Assembly: GCA_021234155.1 (NCBI GenBank)
Contig: JAJEKV010000049.1
Coordinates: 3,563,487 to 3,627,486 of the forward strand
DNA: 64,000 nt
Direction: 5' to 3'
From: Isoetes taiwanensis
Lineage: Eukaryota > Streptophyta > Lycopodiopsida > Isoetales > Isoetaceae
The notes beneath the pieces are model-generated. The model saw nothing but the letters and a program-made list of their open reading frames with translations, was not told where the DNA came from and searched no databases. Of the stretch, positions 21,739 to 34,505 are shown piece after piece (the first letter of the stretch is position 1; each line of letters opens with the position of its first letter). The position numbers and the translations under genes are program-made.

Positions 21739-24214
21739 TGTTAGCCTAAAACCTGGAATTTTAGTCTAACCTCAAAGGAAGTGCAAACAAACTGGTCAGG
21801 ACCTCCAGATCACTTAGGGTGATCAATCCTCGATCATATAAAGCAAAAGAACTCAATTTGAAATGCTAGATTTCTCAAAATCACTACAGTCCCTGAAGCA
21901 AAAAAAACTGTCAGAACAAAAATCAGTTTAGCAGTCACACCCTTTAAGATTTTTGAGTTTTGATTTTTGGTATGGTTTATAGACAAGTGGAGGAAGCTAC
22001 TGGTGAAAGTCTGACTCGATTTGGATAGAGGAAGGCCAAGAAAATCTATGTCAAAGTTCAGTAAAAAATTGGTCAATGCCAAAACAGAGAGCCAAAATTT
22101 GCAAATATAGTTTGGTGATGAATCTTGAGTTGGAATTTGTATAAACAGCTTCAAAATAAACTCTAGATCATGTGCATAAGGTTTTCTTGACAAGCAAACA
22201 CTATGATATTTACTGAGATGGGCCAAAGTCTCGATTTCTGTCACAGTTTATGACAGTTATGGAAAAAACTATTTTTTCTTTGTTTTCTTTACATATAAGC
22301 AATACTCAAAACCTTTTAAAGAATGGGACACGACTATTTAATTTGGATTCTACTTTAAATATCTGGTTTCTATTAGTTTAGACAAAAGAGTAACAACTTG
22401 AAACAAAAGAAGATGGAAACACTATTTGTCCGTGCAATGAATATGCATTCAAATCATAAGATATCACAGAGTTTAGAATTCTCAAAGCAAGTAATACCTG
22501 TGATAATGCTTGAGAACAGATCCCAAGGCATTGTCAACTTTCAAAACCCAAAAATTATCGTAAAGAGAAAATAATAAGATAATTTGAGTAGCAGAGGGAG
22601 TTTTGATGTCAAATAAGTCACAAATGTAATCGGTCTTCAATCAAAATACATCAATCTTCAATCTCGAAAGCGGGATTAGCAGAATTTGAGGTAGAAACAG
22701 ATCAAGAGAATATCAGAATATAGAAATCGCCCGCATCACAGAGGTATATCTCCGAGGGGGTGATGATTTGATCTGTGATGTCGGCTTAAGAACCGTTCTT
22801 CCCCAAAACTAGCTCTACCGAAAGTGATTTTAGGCCTAATTTGAGCAATTTCTATCAAACCAAGTGCCACAGAGGATCACAGAGGTCTCTAAAAGGTTCA
22901 GGAGCTGATTTCGGGAGAAAATTGGCATGGATTCAATCAAGTTATGGCACGAATTGGCCGATTTAGGTGTTCCCCTATTTCTTAGGGTTCATCGAAAAAT
23001 TTTTGAAGGCCATATATCCCACAAAGCTAAAATGATTCTCGAGGCTCATGTATATAAGGCTTAATGTCGACCCAAATTTAATAATCGGCGTACACGCAGA
23101 GGGGACACCCAGCCCGTGTCTGGCCCCCACGCCCTGCTGCCACGTGGAAATGAGAATGGAAATGGGGGGGGTGACGTGGAATGATGTAGAAATAGATAGG
23201 GTAAATAGGCTAGAATAGGTTTTTTTTTTTTATTTTTATGGCACGATCCCAAGAAATAATATTTGAGGAATTTTCCAAAGTCTTTTTTGAATTTTGGAAA
23301 GGCCAACATAGCTATTTTTGCCAAGCTCCAAATCTAGAGTGTTTTCAAGTCAAATTGAGATACTTGAAATTTTGCCCATTTTGACCATGGTCAATTAGTT
23401 TTCAACCTTGGGAATGGTGAAAAAATCATAGGAAGAGGGTGAAAAGATAAAAAAAAAAAAAAAAGGCTATGGCAGGATTTAGGGAAATAAGATGAAAGTA
23501 AAATTCAAGCCTCCTTGCTCTTGAAGTTTTTCATGATCTCTTGAGAGCAATTCACAAGTGGAGGTGAGGCCAATAAAAATATAGGTAGTGAAGTAATGAA
23601 AGAAGGCATGACAAGGTGGAAATGGGGTATAAAAAGATGAAAGGAAAGTGGATATGGAATGGATGAAATGGATAAAGGATGGAAACCCCCTGTAGCACAT
23701 GATCTTATCTCCAAAGCTCAAATCATACCTCATAACTTTGCTCAAGGCCCTAGGGTCTTCCAAACTTCTAAAAAGGTCTTCCAATCTTCAAGGCCTAAAC
23801 AAGAGCAAAATTCACCTTTAAAGTGACATCTTCATAGGTGTGACTTCCAAACCATTGGTGCAACTCCATTTAGCTCCATATGAGTAAATATGAGCAACAT
23901 GCTTATAACTCCTTGTATAGCTTGCTATATCCTTTGCCTGGTCTTCAAGAAATAAGAATGTAACTAGAAAATTTCCTCAAAGGAAAGAATTAGGCTATAC
24001 AACCAAGATCCCAAGGGTCTTCCAAACTTGAGCCAATTTCTTCCAAACTCTAGCAGGATCAAAATAACACTAACTCTTACCATATGAGTAATAGGAAAGT
24101 AACTTAAGATGAAACCTCAAAAGAAACCACAAGTCTTCCAAACTCTGACAAGTATCTTCCAATCTTGAAACTCTAGGTATCATGATGGTCCATGTTGCCC
24201 AAAAAGGGGCAACA
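21739..24214 (-). repeat. 3' LTR of element B (left copy)
   Basis: 2476 bp matching 31393-33861. On the plus strand it runs TGTTAGCC...GGGGCAACA. A hairpin (arms TGTTGCCC and GGGCAACA, loop AAAAAG) occupies 24193-24214, which is the 5' end of the LTR on the element's strand. A G-box CCACGTGG at 23140-23147 lies upstream, in element orientation, of a TATA-like site at 23050-23058. Confidence 0.95.
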
Positions 24215-24691
24215 TCTCCTCAAAGGAAAGAATGAGGCTGGTCCCCAAAGCCTCAAAGGAAAGAAATGCTAACTGAAGGTCTTCAAAATATCAACAAGTG
24301 GTGGAGGGAATAGAATTACTCTGCAGTGGTGGGAAATATGAGGCAGAGTATAAGGTAATGGAGAGAGTGATAAGAAAATAAGATCAAATGGAGGGTAGGA
24401 CAACTCAAGACAGTGAATATGGAGAAGAAGTGGATGAACCCAAGATATGACAATGATAATCAAATTAGCATGAGTGCCAAATAAAGGGATGAGTAACAAT
24501 GTAGGATTAGCACTCTTAAAATTTCATATGGAAGCAAGGGCTAGATGGAAAGAGGCCAACTTAAGACAAATAAGAGTAATGAGCAAATGGACCTGAAATG
24601 ACAACACTCAAAATTGTTAAAGCATAGCAAATCTCTACCCTATTTAACTAAACTTCTACTATTCAAGAAATTTGGCTCATACAACCATTGA

Positions 24692-25553
24692 ATGTATTTC
24701 AAACTAAAAATTCAAACCTTCAAACCAAAAAATTCAAACCATCGAGCTCGAACCCTAATTTGCTCCTCCTCTGCTCGTGCTCAGAAAACTCGACCTCCCT
24801 TGCCGATCATGGCTCCTTTTTCTTACCATACACCTATCTGGGACAATGTAACAGCTGATCCGAGCAATTTAGGAGTGCTTCCTGAGCTTGATCCAGCTAC
24901 AGGAGTACCTATTCCTTATGGTGTAATCAGACCTGTGCAAGAAATGCATACAGATGCAGAATGGGACAATGTTTTAATTAATGAAGAACCTCTTCCTCGT
25001 GGAAATTTACTCAGTGCACATGCATTTCTGAGGCAGTGTATATGGGAAAGCACAAATGTTGACCAAAACTACCCTGACTCCGAAAAGGAACTCTACAAAA
25101 AAGACATGAACCATGATCACCTTGCCATGGAGTGTTTCCTTGGGCAAAAGACTTATCAAGAGAAACTAGCAAAGACCGCACGGTGTATCGAACACAAAGG
25201 CTCTGTGGGCCAGAATTTTTACAAGGGAATGTATTCAGATGCTACATATGCACTACTTTTTGTGTAAGCATCATCATGAGCTGACAGATGCTCAATTTGA
25301 CAGGTATAGGCAGTTATACTACTCCCACAGGATGCTAGCAGATAGCTATGGTTCCTTGATGCTTCTCATGATAAAAGAGATACATTTCAAACTCCTGAAA
25401 GAGAATCTCTGGAGTGAAGATCAGTATGTTTTTGGTACCATGAACAATTTTTTTACCAGATATAATGGTCTCTTGGATGCTGCAGATGGCTCTCCTTCAG
25501 ACAAGATTCCTACTATCCCTTCAGGGAATACTGATAGCATTGGCTTCCTATGA
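24692..25553 (+). CDS. Antisense ORF of element B, unknown function (one frameshift)
   Basis: Plus-strand coding region opposite to gag-pol, between integrase and the 3' LTR. It is open in two overlapping frames (24692-25267, 25239-25553); a one-base slip in a T run near 25258 explains the break. A likely start is ATG at 24809 in good context (GATCATGGCTCC), preceded by CGAACCCTAATTTGC, which resembles a plant 5' leader. That gives about 250 residues, acidic and soluble-looking, with no signal peptide or membrane segment and no domain I recognise. Antisense ORFs in this position are known in Tat-lineage elements such as Grande, so a conserved accessory gene is a fair inference. Confidence 0.55.
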
Positions 25554-25880
25554 GAGGATCTGATCATCTGTAAATTTGTGTACCCCCCTTTTTTTTTTTG
25601 ACGAATAGAAATTCTCTTGCTCTTTTTGAAATTGTCTGGTCTTGAAAAAAAATATTTCTGCTTCAAACAGAACACACAATTAGCTCACCTCAAAGGAAAA
25701 ATGGTCTTGATGGTACAAGTATTAAGAACCTTGAATACAACTAACCAAAAACAACTTAGCAAATCCAATCAACAAGAATCTACAGCTTAAGCCTAAAGGG
25801 AAATGAACAGAACCAATCAAAAGAGTTTTAAATCTTCAATTTTCAACAACAATTAACCTACTCTAAGTTAAAATAAGTAT

Positions 25881-26991
25881 TCATATAGGAGCAAAAAGGC
25901 CTAAACATGCATGTTGAGGCCAATATCTTTTCAAATGCTGAATATTTGTAGGATTGGGTAATTCCAAACCTGTTTTGAGATCCTTAAGCCAATAAGATGA
26001 ACAGCCAGCTTCTCTTACAATCTGGTAAGGGCCTTCCCAAGGATTTTCAAATTTAGACAACTTACCTTCATTTGCAGCATCCCATTTGAGCACGAGTTCC
26101 AATGGAGCAAATTTATCCTCGAGCTTGTGAGTCGCTTTTAAAAAAAGCTTTGCACTCCTAGCCTTCTTAAGTAGATTGAAGTTTTTCAGACCAAATCTAT
26201 CCTCATCCAACTTTAGTAAAACCTCATACCTGTGTTGTAATGCCTCAAGAGTAAACTCCAAATCCAACTTGAGTGCCATCCTCAAAGAGGGAATCTCCAA
26301 CTCAACAGAATAATCGCTTCAACACCATAAACCAAACTCAAGGGAGAAGCATTAGTGGCAGTTTTAGCAGTGATTCTATGAGCCCAAAGAGCATCATATA
26401 ATTTCAAATGCCAATCTTTTGGTTTTGGCAAACTGCTTTTTCAGTAAAATACCCTTAAGCACTTTGTTAGTGGACTCAAATTTTGACCATTTCCTTGAGG
26501 GTAATAGGCTGAGCTTTTCACATGTCCGATCTTGAGGCTTGAGACAAGAATTTGAATAACCTCATTAATAAAAGTAGAGCCTCTATCAGTCAAAATTTTG
26601 AAAGGGATCCCAAATCTAGAACAAATGTTTTCATGCAAAAACCTAGCAAATAGTATATGCATTTGCTTTTCTCAAGGGTGTCGCTTCGACCATTTGGTAA
26701 ATAAATCAGAGCCACAACAATGTATTCATGCCGAAAGCGTAAGATGAGGGATTTATAGGGCCAACATAATCTAGCCCCAAACTTGAAATGGGCCTGGGGA
26801 CACAATTCCAAGAAGAGGGGCGGGATGCAAAATTTTCTTACCAAAAATCCGCATTGGTGGCAAGTTTTTATGACATCATAGCAATCTCTAAATAAATGAG
26901 GCCAGAAATAACTGGACCTTAATATTTTTTTTGGCGGTTGTATCTGCAAAATGGCCACCACAAACACCTTTATGATTCTCAAAGCAAGCAC
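25881..26991 (-). pseudogene. Element B integrase (frameshifted)
   Basis: On the minus strand: a zinc-binding remnant with CHQCGFLVRKF, then FKILTDRGSTFINEVIQI and YYPQGNGQ from the catalytic core. A separate frame at 25881-26300 is the carboxy-terminal domain, with NPWEGPYQIVREAG and LPNPTNIQHLKRYW. The core is broken over at least two frames. No chromodomain follows. Position and motifs match the integrase of element A. Confidence 0.8.
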
Positions 26992-27039
26992 TAAGGCAGC
27001 CTCCTCCTCATCAACACATCTTAAAAGAACTCCATCCCC

Positions 27040-28390
27040 TGTTTACCTTGCACAAAATATCTCCAATCAAGGTGTAAGTTAAACATTTTAGCCTAAACTT
27101 GTAAGCTTGACCTTTAGAAAGTTCGAAGGTATCTCTTGATATTGGAGGAATTTTCTAATAGGTTGCCGCCAACCATGAACCTGTTTACACGAAAAGATCT
27201 TGCTCATTTGCCACAAGATTAGCCATCATCCCCTTCTTCTTGTACAACTTCTTCATGCTCAAAATAGGGCAAGTGTAAATACAAGCTCCCAAGTTATTCA
27301 CCACATGGATAACCTTAACCTTTAAATCATATGACTGGAGCCTACAAGCCCACCTATGAAGCTTGGGTTTTTCCTTAACTTCTTACCATACAAAAAGGCA
27401 TGGGATTCTGCATATAAACAGAGTTTGGGATTTTTGTAGAAGATGTCCTTGCCTTTCTATTAAAAAAAAATAAGAGCAAAGAAGACTTCTCTCTATCTTA
27501 GGATATCTCTCCTCGCTTTGAGACCATTGTTTACTTGCAAAAGCAATGGGGTGTTTTTCCCGCAAAATAGCAATCCCAACAGCTTTTTTAGTAACAGTAA
27601 TATAGATTGTGAATGGCAATGAGAGATCTGGAGCTTTCAACCGAGTGGCATGGCAAATAGCTTCTATAATCTGCACAAAGGCCTTCTCACATTCATCAGT
27701 CCAAACAATAGTTTTGTATTTACTTTCTTTCTTACTAACATGGCCTACTCTGGTTAGTTTGGAGATAGGACTAACATGGTGAGAGAAATTAGGCACATAA
27801 ATTCTCAAAAAGAAGTCATCCCCATAAATTCTTTGACATCTCCGAAAGTGTCTTAGGGTCCAAGCTTCTTCAAGGCAATAACTTTCTCTTCAGCCACTTG
27901 AAGACCCTGGGCAGAGACCTCATGGCCTAACAATTGACCTTTGGATGACAAAAAGATGCACTTTTTGGGATTTAGATTAACTCCAGCTCGTCTGCATAAT
28001 ATAAATATCCTTGTTAGTTCTGAAATATGGTCACTTACTTCAGTACCTAAGCATAAATCATCCAAAAAAACTCTAAATTGTTCTGGAGTCATGCTTGCAA
28101 AAACAATGTCCATAACCCTCTGAAATGTAGCAGGGGCATTCATCAAACCAAAAGGCATCCTTTTCATTGCAAATGTTCCCCATGGAGTGATGAAAGATGT
28201 TTTGGGCTGATCTTCCTGTTTGATGCTTATCCGATTAAATCCAGAGAAACCGGCCCAAAAATGAGTACATGGATTTACCAACCATCGTGATAAATGATTT
28301 CTTCTAAAAAGGCAAGGGATAACAATCTCTAATAGTAGCCTTATTAAGATCTCTATAATCTACACAAATTCTCAAAGAACCATTTTTTTT
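27040..28390 (-). pseudogene. Element B reverse transcriptase and degenerate native RNase H
   Basis: The RT block at 27853-28281 contains FSGFNRISIKQEDQPKTSF, ITPWGTFAMKRMPFGLMNAP and the catalytic FRVFLDDLCLG. The 27383-27808 frame covers the RT connection and RNase H start. It shows IYITVTKKAVGIAILREKH where a YTDAS-type active-site start is expected, so the first catalytic Asp is missing, as in element A. The amino-terminal RT portion near 28300-28390 is in other frames. Confidence 0.85.
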
Positions 28391-28660
28391 TAATATCGAA
28401 CAATGCATGAAACCCGTGAAGGATTCACAATAGGCACTACCAAACCTCGATTCCTCGCATTTTAAATGGCTGTTTGTTTGATAAGATCCAAAAGTGAAGA
28501 ATTAATTCTTCTCAACTTCTCGCATAACAGGTTTGGCATCTTCTAACCTTAATTTCAAACTCACAAATTTTTTATCAACCCCTTTCAGCCGGAATACTCC
28601 CAAGCAAAAACATCCACCCAATCCTCAAATAACTCAACCATTTTACCTTGATCACCTTCA

Positions 28661-29240
28661 TTATATAAGTCTCCCATTTGCAGTGGTCCTAGATATACCT
28701 CCTTTATGCACTTCAAGCTCTTTAAGTGATTCCTCTTGTGCTAGGTTGATAGTTAAGATGGGATGGAATTGGGAAAGCTCCTCTTCATCTAAGACATCCT
28801 CTTGAATAGCTCCTTCGCACAAATACTCCATAAGGGTTTTTTCAAGACAATGAGTCACTTCAAAATTTTTAGATCTAGGAATATGTAAAATCTCCCAATG
28901 ATCAAAAAAGTTAATAATTCTCCGGGCTTGAGCACTCAGATCCTCCATGTCTTGATGTTTAGTTCGATATTCTCCCAAGATTTGTCTACAAACAAGTTGT
29001 GAGTCTCCATAAATAACAATATGAGAAATACTCATACACCTTGCTTCTTGTAAACTGCAATGAGGGCTTTGTATTCTGGCTGCATTAGAAGAAATATTAG
29101 GGTGAATTCTCCCTATCTTAGTCATCAACTTAAAAATGCATCCTTCAAAATAGCAGCAGAAGAAGCAATCCCCGCTTTTTTTGACATACCTCCATCAAAC
29201 CGTAGATAGGCTTTTTTGCCTTGGATCAGAGATTCAACAT
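28661..29240 (-). pseudogene. Element B additional RNase H, upstream of RT
   Basis: AYLRFDGGMSKKAGIASSAA (29125-29230) supplies the first Asp. EYKALIA is readable in an adjacent frame. IVIYGDSQLVCRQILG supplies the next Asp, and HIPRSKNFEVTHCLEK is the last block, whose usual Asp is replaced by Thr here. It sits between protease and RT on the element's strand, exactly as in element A. The two copies are divergent, so they confirm the order independently. Confidence 0.8.
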
Positions 29241-29333
29241 GCATGTAAGCAAAGTTGACAACCTCTTCATGTATACTAGCATCCAGGCCTAAATTGTAAA
29301 CACCCAAATCTTCTTCCTGTAGTATGTCCACAT

Positions 29334-29720
29334 CTATGAACCTAATGTTAGCAGATGGATCAGTTTTGTTTGCCGGTTTTGATGAAGTTGCTCCATTGAA
29401 ATGGTGCAAGTGCCTTCGCACCATGGCTGTGTCCCGGCATCCACTGTTTTCATCCATCTCCTTCCTAATAATAGATCATAGATATTAGCTTGATTAACAT
29501 TTTCAAAATCAACAACCACAAATGTGGCCAAAGACAATGATTCCCCCCAGATTCACAGATACATTTCTTACTATTCCCTTAGGCACAACTTTAGCATTTG
29601 AAAAAGATTTTAGAACAATGGAAGTATTATCTTCTACCTTGAGATCCAAAGGCCTTCATAACATGATAAGGCATAACATTAAGAGAAGAACCTCCATCCA
29701 AAGAAAACTTTGTCTAGATG
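29334..29720 (-). pseudogene. Element B aspartic protease
   Basis: FSLDGGSSLNVMPYHVMKAF is readable on the minus strand at about 29650-29712: a retropepsin-like active site with D-G-G-S. The carboxy-terminal half follows at 29334-29537 with VVVDFENVNQANIYDLLLGR, matching the flap-distal YDLLLGRxW block of Tat/Athila-type proteases. The two halves are in different frames. Confidence 0.7.
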
Positions 29721-30189
29721 GGAAGTTCCTATAGTAGCACTACAAGTAAAAGCACTCGGATCTTCGGTTTGCTCAGCAAAGCCACGTAAATATTGTTGCG
29801 TGTTTTTCAGCAGCAACCTCTTCAATATCCGGAGTGCTTTTGATCAACTTTTCCCCCGTATGATGGTGCAATTCTCACAGAAAGTTAATAAATCCACAAA
29901 GAATTTTAGAATTTTTCATAAGTAATTCAAATTCATCCAACTCTTAATCTTTTCGTTTTATACCTTTGAGCAGGAGGAGGAGCTATATTCGAGGATCTGA
30001 TTGAAATGTTACCTTATGAGGTGGAATGTAACCTGTAGATGCATTTGGATGAGCTCGCACGGTCTCGCACAACCATAACATCTTGCTCTTCCCTGTTCTC
30101 CCCGCACAAGTCTCAATAAAACTTATATTTGACATTTGTTTACCTTTATCTTGTTTTTCAAAATAAGCCTTAACACTCGCAATACTTCT

Positions 30190-31331
30190 CCTCATGACCT
30201 ATTTCCTTGCAAAAGAGCAAAAACAGACATTCTCTACCAAAGTGACCTCTTCTATGACACTTAGGACATTGCCTTGCAAAACACGCCAAACTCTATGGTA
30301 AGGTTTACCACGGTTTGTGCATCGAGGAGGTGGGGCATCTTCTTGTTTTTTTAATTCAGTAAGTTGTTTGGTAACTTCCAAAAGTGCCTCAGACACTTTA
30401 CTGATCTCAGATTTCATCTCTGAAACATGAGGATCCAATTCTTCAGCCTTGGACTTCTTCTTCTCTTTTTGTACTGCATAAACAGGAGCAGCATTAGCAA
30501 AATGTAAATCATGTTCGGCCCATGATGAGGAGGATAAAATGGATCTCTGATCTCTTCATCAGGAAGATAGCTTAATAGTTCTGCCAGATCTACAGCCTTT
30601 ACAAATGTTTTATGGATAGAATCCAACTCACCAAATTTTTGTAATTTTAATAACTTCCTATAGATCCTAGGTCTAGACATCAAACCTCTGATAAAGGAAG
30701 CAACTAGGTGCAATGTTGGATGAGTAACCTGATTCCTGTTACACACTAGCAAATAAGAATTAAATCTCTCCACATACTGCTTTACACTCTCACCAGGTCT
30801 AATGGAAAATGAGTTGAGTTCAAAGACAAGATCCTGGGGTGAAGTAGCCTTACCAAACCTTGATAGAAACTTGTGTTCCAATTCATCCCCTTTGGTACCT
30901 ATAGACAGCTCAAAATCGAGCCAAGATCTGGCCTCATCACCCTTCATGCATTTGATGAATTCTGCAAACCTGGAACCCTTCTTTCTCCCATGTTCTTCAT
31001 AATAGTCTTCAAAGTTTTTTAGAAAATGGTTGGCATTCATGGAAGAATCATAGCAAGGGGGGGAAACAGGTATAGTCAACTCAAAATGATAAGGTGCTGA
31101 TGGAGGAACAGACTGAGCAGGTTGATCTGGTTCAAAAAGTTTATGAATTTGTGAAGAAGAGGGCACAGAGGAAATATTTGTAATATTTGTAGACTGATAG
31201 AGAGGAGCTGGTGGAGGAATAGGCAAGTTGGGAGTATTTGTAGCATTAGTGGTAGATCTGGTAGCCACTCTCATGCTTACTCCTACCAAATCTGGTTGAT
31301 TTGTCTCCCTCGTGTGGTTCAGCAGACTCAA
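30190..31331 (-). pseudogene. Element B gag
   Basis: The 305-residue frame from 31331 to 30414 holds the capsid-like region, with FLKNFEDYYEEHGRKKGSRF, SWLDFEL and SIRPGESVKQYVERFNSYL. It continues across a shift into 30199-30438, where CPKCHRRGHFGREC is a clean CCHC zinc knuckle in one frame, followed by a second knuckle (FCKEIGHEE). It starts about 40 nt inside the primer site. Confidence 0.85.
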
Positions 31332-31372
31332 ATCTTCCTTGGTGCCATTGAGTTCAATTTCCAGGTAAAAAT

Positions 31373-31388
31373 CCCGGTAGGACCTCCA
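31373..31388 (-). promoter_or_regulatory. Primer binding site, tRNA-Gln
   Basis: On the minus strand TGGAGGTCCTACCGGG lies 4 nt from the LTR end. It is a perfect 16-nt complement of the 3' end of plant tRNA-Gln(UUG), as I recall that tRNA. It supports the shorter match in element A. Confidence 0.85.
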
Positions 31389-31392
31389 AAAA

Positions 31393-33861
31393 TGTTAGCC
31401 TAAAACCTGGAATTTTAGTCTAACCTCAAAGGAAGTGCAAACAAACTGGTCAGGACCTCCAGATCACTTAGGGTGATCAATCCTCGATCATATAAAGCAA
31501 AAAAGAACTCAATTTGAAATGCTAGATTTCTCAAAATCACTACAAATCCCTCAAGCAAAAAAAATGCCGTAACAAAAAATCAGTTTAGCAGTCACACCCT
31601 TTAAGATTTTTGAGTTTTGATTTTTGGTATGGTTTATAGACAAGTGGAGGAAGCTATTGGTGAAAGTCCGACTCGATTTGGATAGAGGAAGGCCAAGAAA
31701 ATCTATGTCAAAGTTCAAGAAAAATTGGTCAATGCCAAAACAGAGCCAAAATTTGCAAATATAGTTTGGTGATGAATCTTGAGTTGGAATTTGTATAAAC
31801 AGCTTCAAAATAAACTCTAGATCATGTGCATAAGGTTTTCTTGACAAGCAAACACTATGATATTTACCGAGATGGGCCAAAGTCTTCGATTTTCATCACG
31901 CTTTATGACAGCTTATGGAAAAACTATTTTTCTTTTGTTTTCTTTACATATAAGCAATACTCAAACCTTTTTTAAAGAATGGGACACGACTATTTAATTT
32001 GGATTCTACTTTAAATATCCTGGTTTCTATTAGTTTAGACAAAGTAACAACTTGAAACAAAAGAAGATGGAAACACTATTTGTCCGTGCAATGAATATGC
32101 ATTCAAATCATAAGATATCACAGAGTTTAGAATTCTCGACAAGTAATACCTGTGATAATGCTTGAGAACAGATCCCAAGGCATTGTCAACTTCGAAAACC
32201 CAAAATTATCAGAAAGAGAAAATAATAAGATAATTTGAGTAGCAAAGAGGGAGTTTTGATGTCAAATAAGTCACAAAGAATCTGGTCTTCAATCAAAAAC
32301 AATCAATCTTCAATCTCGAAAGGATTAGCGTAATTTGAGGTAGAACAGATCAAGAGAATATCAGAATATAGAAATCGCCTGCATCACGAGAGGTATATCT
32401 CCCGAGGGGGGTGATGATTTGATCCGTGATGTCGGGCTTAAGAACTGTTCTTCCCCAAAACTAGCTCTACCGAAAGTGATTTTAGGCCTAATTTGAGCAA
32501 TTTCTATCAAACCAAGTGCCACAGAGGATCACAGAGGTCTCGAAAAGGTTCGTGAGCTGATTTCGGGAGAAAATTGGCGGGATTCAATCAAGTTATGGCA
32601 ACTAATTGGCCGATTGAAGGTGTTCCCCTATTTCTTAGGGTTCATCGAAAAATTCTTGAAGGCCATATATCCCACAAAGCTAAAATGATTCTCGAGGCTC
32701 ATGTATATAAGGCTTAATGTCTGACCCTAATTAATAATCGGTGGTGTACACGCAGGGGGGGACACCCACCAGTGTCCGGCCCCCCCCACGCCGCCACGTG
32801 GAAATGAGAATGGAAATGGGGGTGACGTGGAATGATGTAGAAATAGATAGGGTAAATAGGCTAGAATAGGTTTTTTTTTTTTTATTTTATGGCACGATCC
32901 CAAGAAATAATATTTGAGGAATTTTCCAAAGTCTTTTTTTGAATTTTGGAAAGGCCAACATAGCTATTTTTTGCCAAGCTCCAAATCTAGAGTGTTTTCA
33001 AGTCAAATTGAGATACTTGAAATTTTGCCCATTTTGACCATGGTCAATGAGTTTTCAACCTTGGGAATGGTGAAAAATCATAGGAAGAGGGTGAAAAGAT
33101 AGAAAAAAAAAGGCTATGGCAGGATTTAGGGAAATAAGATGAAAGTAAAATTCAAGCCTCCTTGCTTTTGAAGTTTTTCATGATCTCTTGAGAGCAATTC
33201 ACAAGTGGAGGTGAGGCCAATAAAAATATAGGTAGTGAAGTAATGAAAGAAGGCATGACAAGGTGGAAATGGGGTATAAAAAGATGAAAGGAAAGTGGAT
33301 ATGGAATGGATGAAATGGATAAAGGATGGAAACCCCTCAGAGCACATGATCTTATCTCCAAAGCTCAAATCATACCTCATAACTTTGCTCAAGGCCCTAG
33401 GGTCTTCCAAACTTCTAAAAAGGTCTTCCAATCTTCAAGGCCTAAACAAGAGCAAAATTCACCTTTAAAGTGACATCTTCATAGGTGTGACTTCCAAACC
33501 ATTGGTGCAACTCCATTTAGCTCCATATGAGTAAATATGAGCAACATGCTTATAACTCCTTGTATAGCTTGCTATATCCTTTGCCTGGTCTTCAAGAAAT
33601 AAGAATGTAACTAGAAAATTTCCTCAAAGGAAAGAATTAGGCTATACAACCAAGATCCCAAGGGTCTTCCAAACTTGAGCCAATTTCTTCCAAACTCTAG
33701 CAGGATCAAAATAACACTAACTCTTACCATATGAGTAATAGGAAAGTAACTTAAGATGAAACCTCAAAAGAAACCACAAGTCTTCCAAACTCTGACAAGT
33801 ATCTTCCAATCTTGAAACTCTAGGTATCATGATGGTCCATGTTGCCCAAAAAGGGGCAACA
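31393..33861 (-). repeat. 5' LTR of element B (right copy)
   Basis: 2469 bp, matching the left LTR. G-box at 32794-32801 and TATA-like site near 32703-32710 in element orientation. The terminal hairpin at 33840-33861 abuts the right target duplication AGACC. Confidence 0.95.
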
Positions 33862-33866
33862 AGACC

Positions 33867-34505
33867 TAGGAAAAAACGCTTCCTTCCCAGATTCGATACT
33901 CTTCCCGTACTACTCTACCTCTTGTGCAAAATGTGTGATAGCCATTTTCCTCCAAAACCTAGCTCCTGAGTTGTCGTTCCATATATAGACCAAATTCACA
34001 CAGAAATCCAAACAGAATTTGGCCTCCAACTATAATCGGGAGTATCATTTTTGGGTGCACGAACCTGCAATCATGACCCTGAAGCTTCTGTAGAAATACT
34101 AAAATCTAAACCTAACGAATAGTATGGCACTTACCATGCAAAATCTAAAGGATACCCTGGCATCCCTTGCATCCATCTTGCCTCCAAGCAACTAGGATAG
34201 CCTGATCCAGCGGGCAGTCCATCGGCCCTATCCCTCTGACCAAAGTAAAGCTAAATTGGGACCTTCATCCAAAAAATAATGTTTATATCTCTAATGTCTA
34301 ATTTGATGAAATTTTGACAACTGGACTTACTATTACATTAACATGTTGCACGTGAACGAAATGATAAGCCTTGCTTCCCAATGGGGGTAGCACTAGAAGA
34401 TGGTCAAGTCGCTAAGTTTGGAAATGGGTCTAGAAAGCAAGTTAACACCAAAGGTATCCACACTTCTATAGCAAAATTTTCAGGGAGCAATTACGGTCAA
34501 TGTAT
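33867..34505. other. No gene recognised
   Basis: AT-rich flank between element B and the LINE remnant. No motif or open frame of interest. Confidence 0.5.

Larger units (their letters stand above)
21739..33861 (-). mobile_element. Element B: Ty3/gypsy LTR retrotransposon, Tat-like, 12.1 kb
   Basis: Complete insertion on the minus strand with 2.47-kb LTRs and a perfect 5-bp target duplication AGACC (21734-21738 and 33862-33866). Order on its own strand: LTR, tRNA-Gln primer site, gag, protease, extra RNase H, RT with RNase H, integrase, a region with an opposite-strand ORF, LTR. The two LTRs are highly similar, so the insertion is fairly young, yet the coding regions carry frame breaks. Confidence 0.95.

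Noticed and set aside
23479-23784. 101-codon minus-strand ORF in element B LTRs (also at 33126)
   Set aside because: Duplicated with the LTR, hydrophobic low-information product, no start context or homology.
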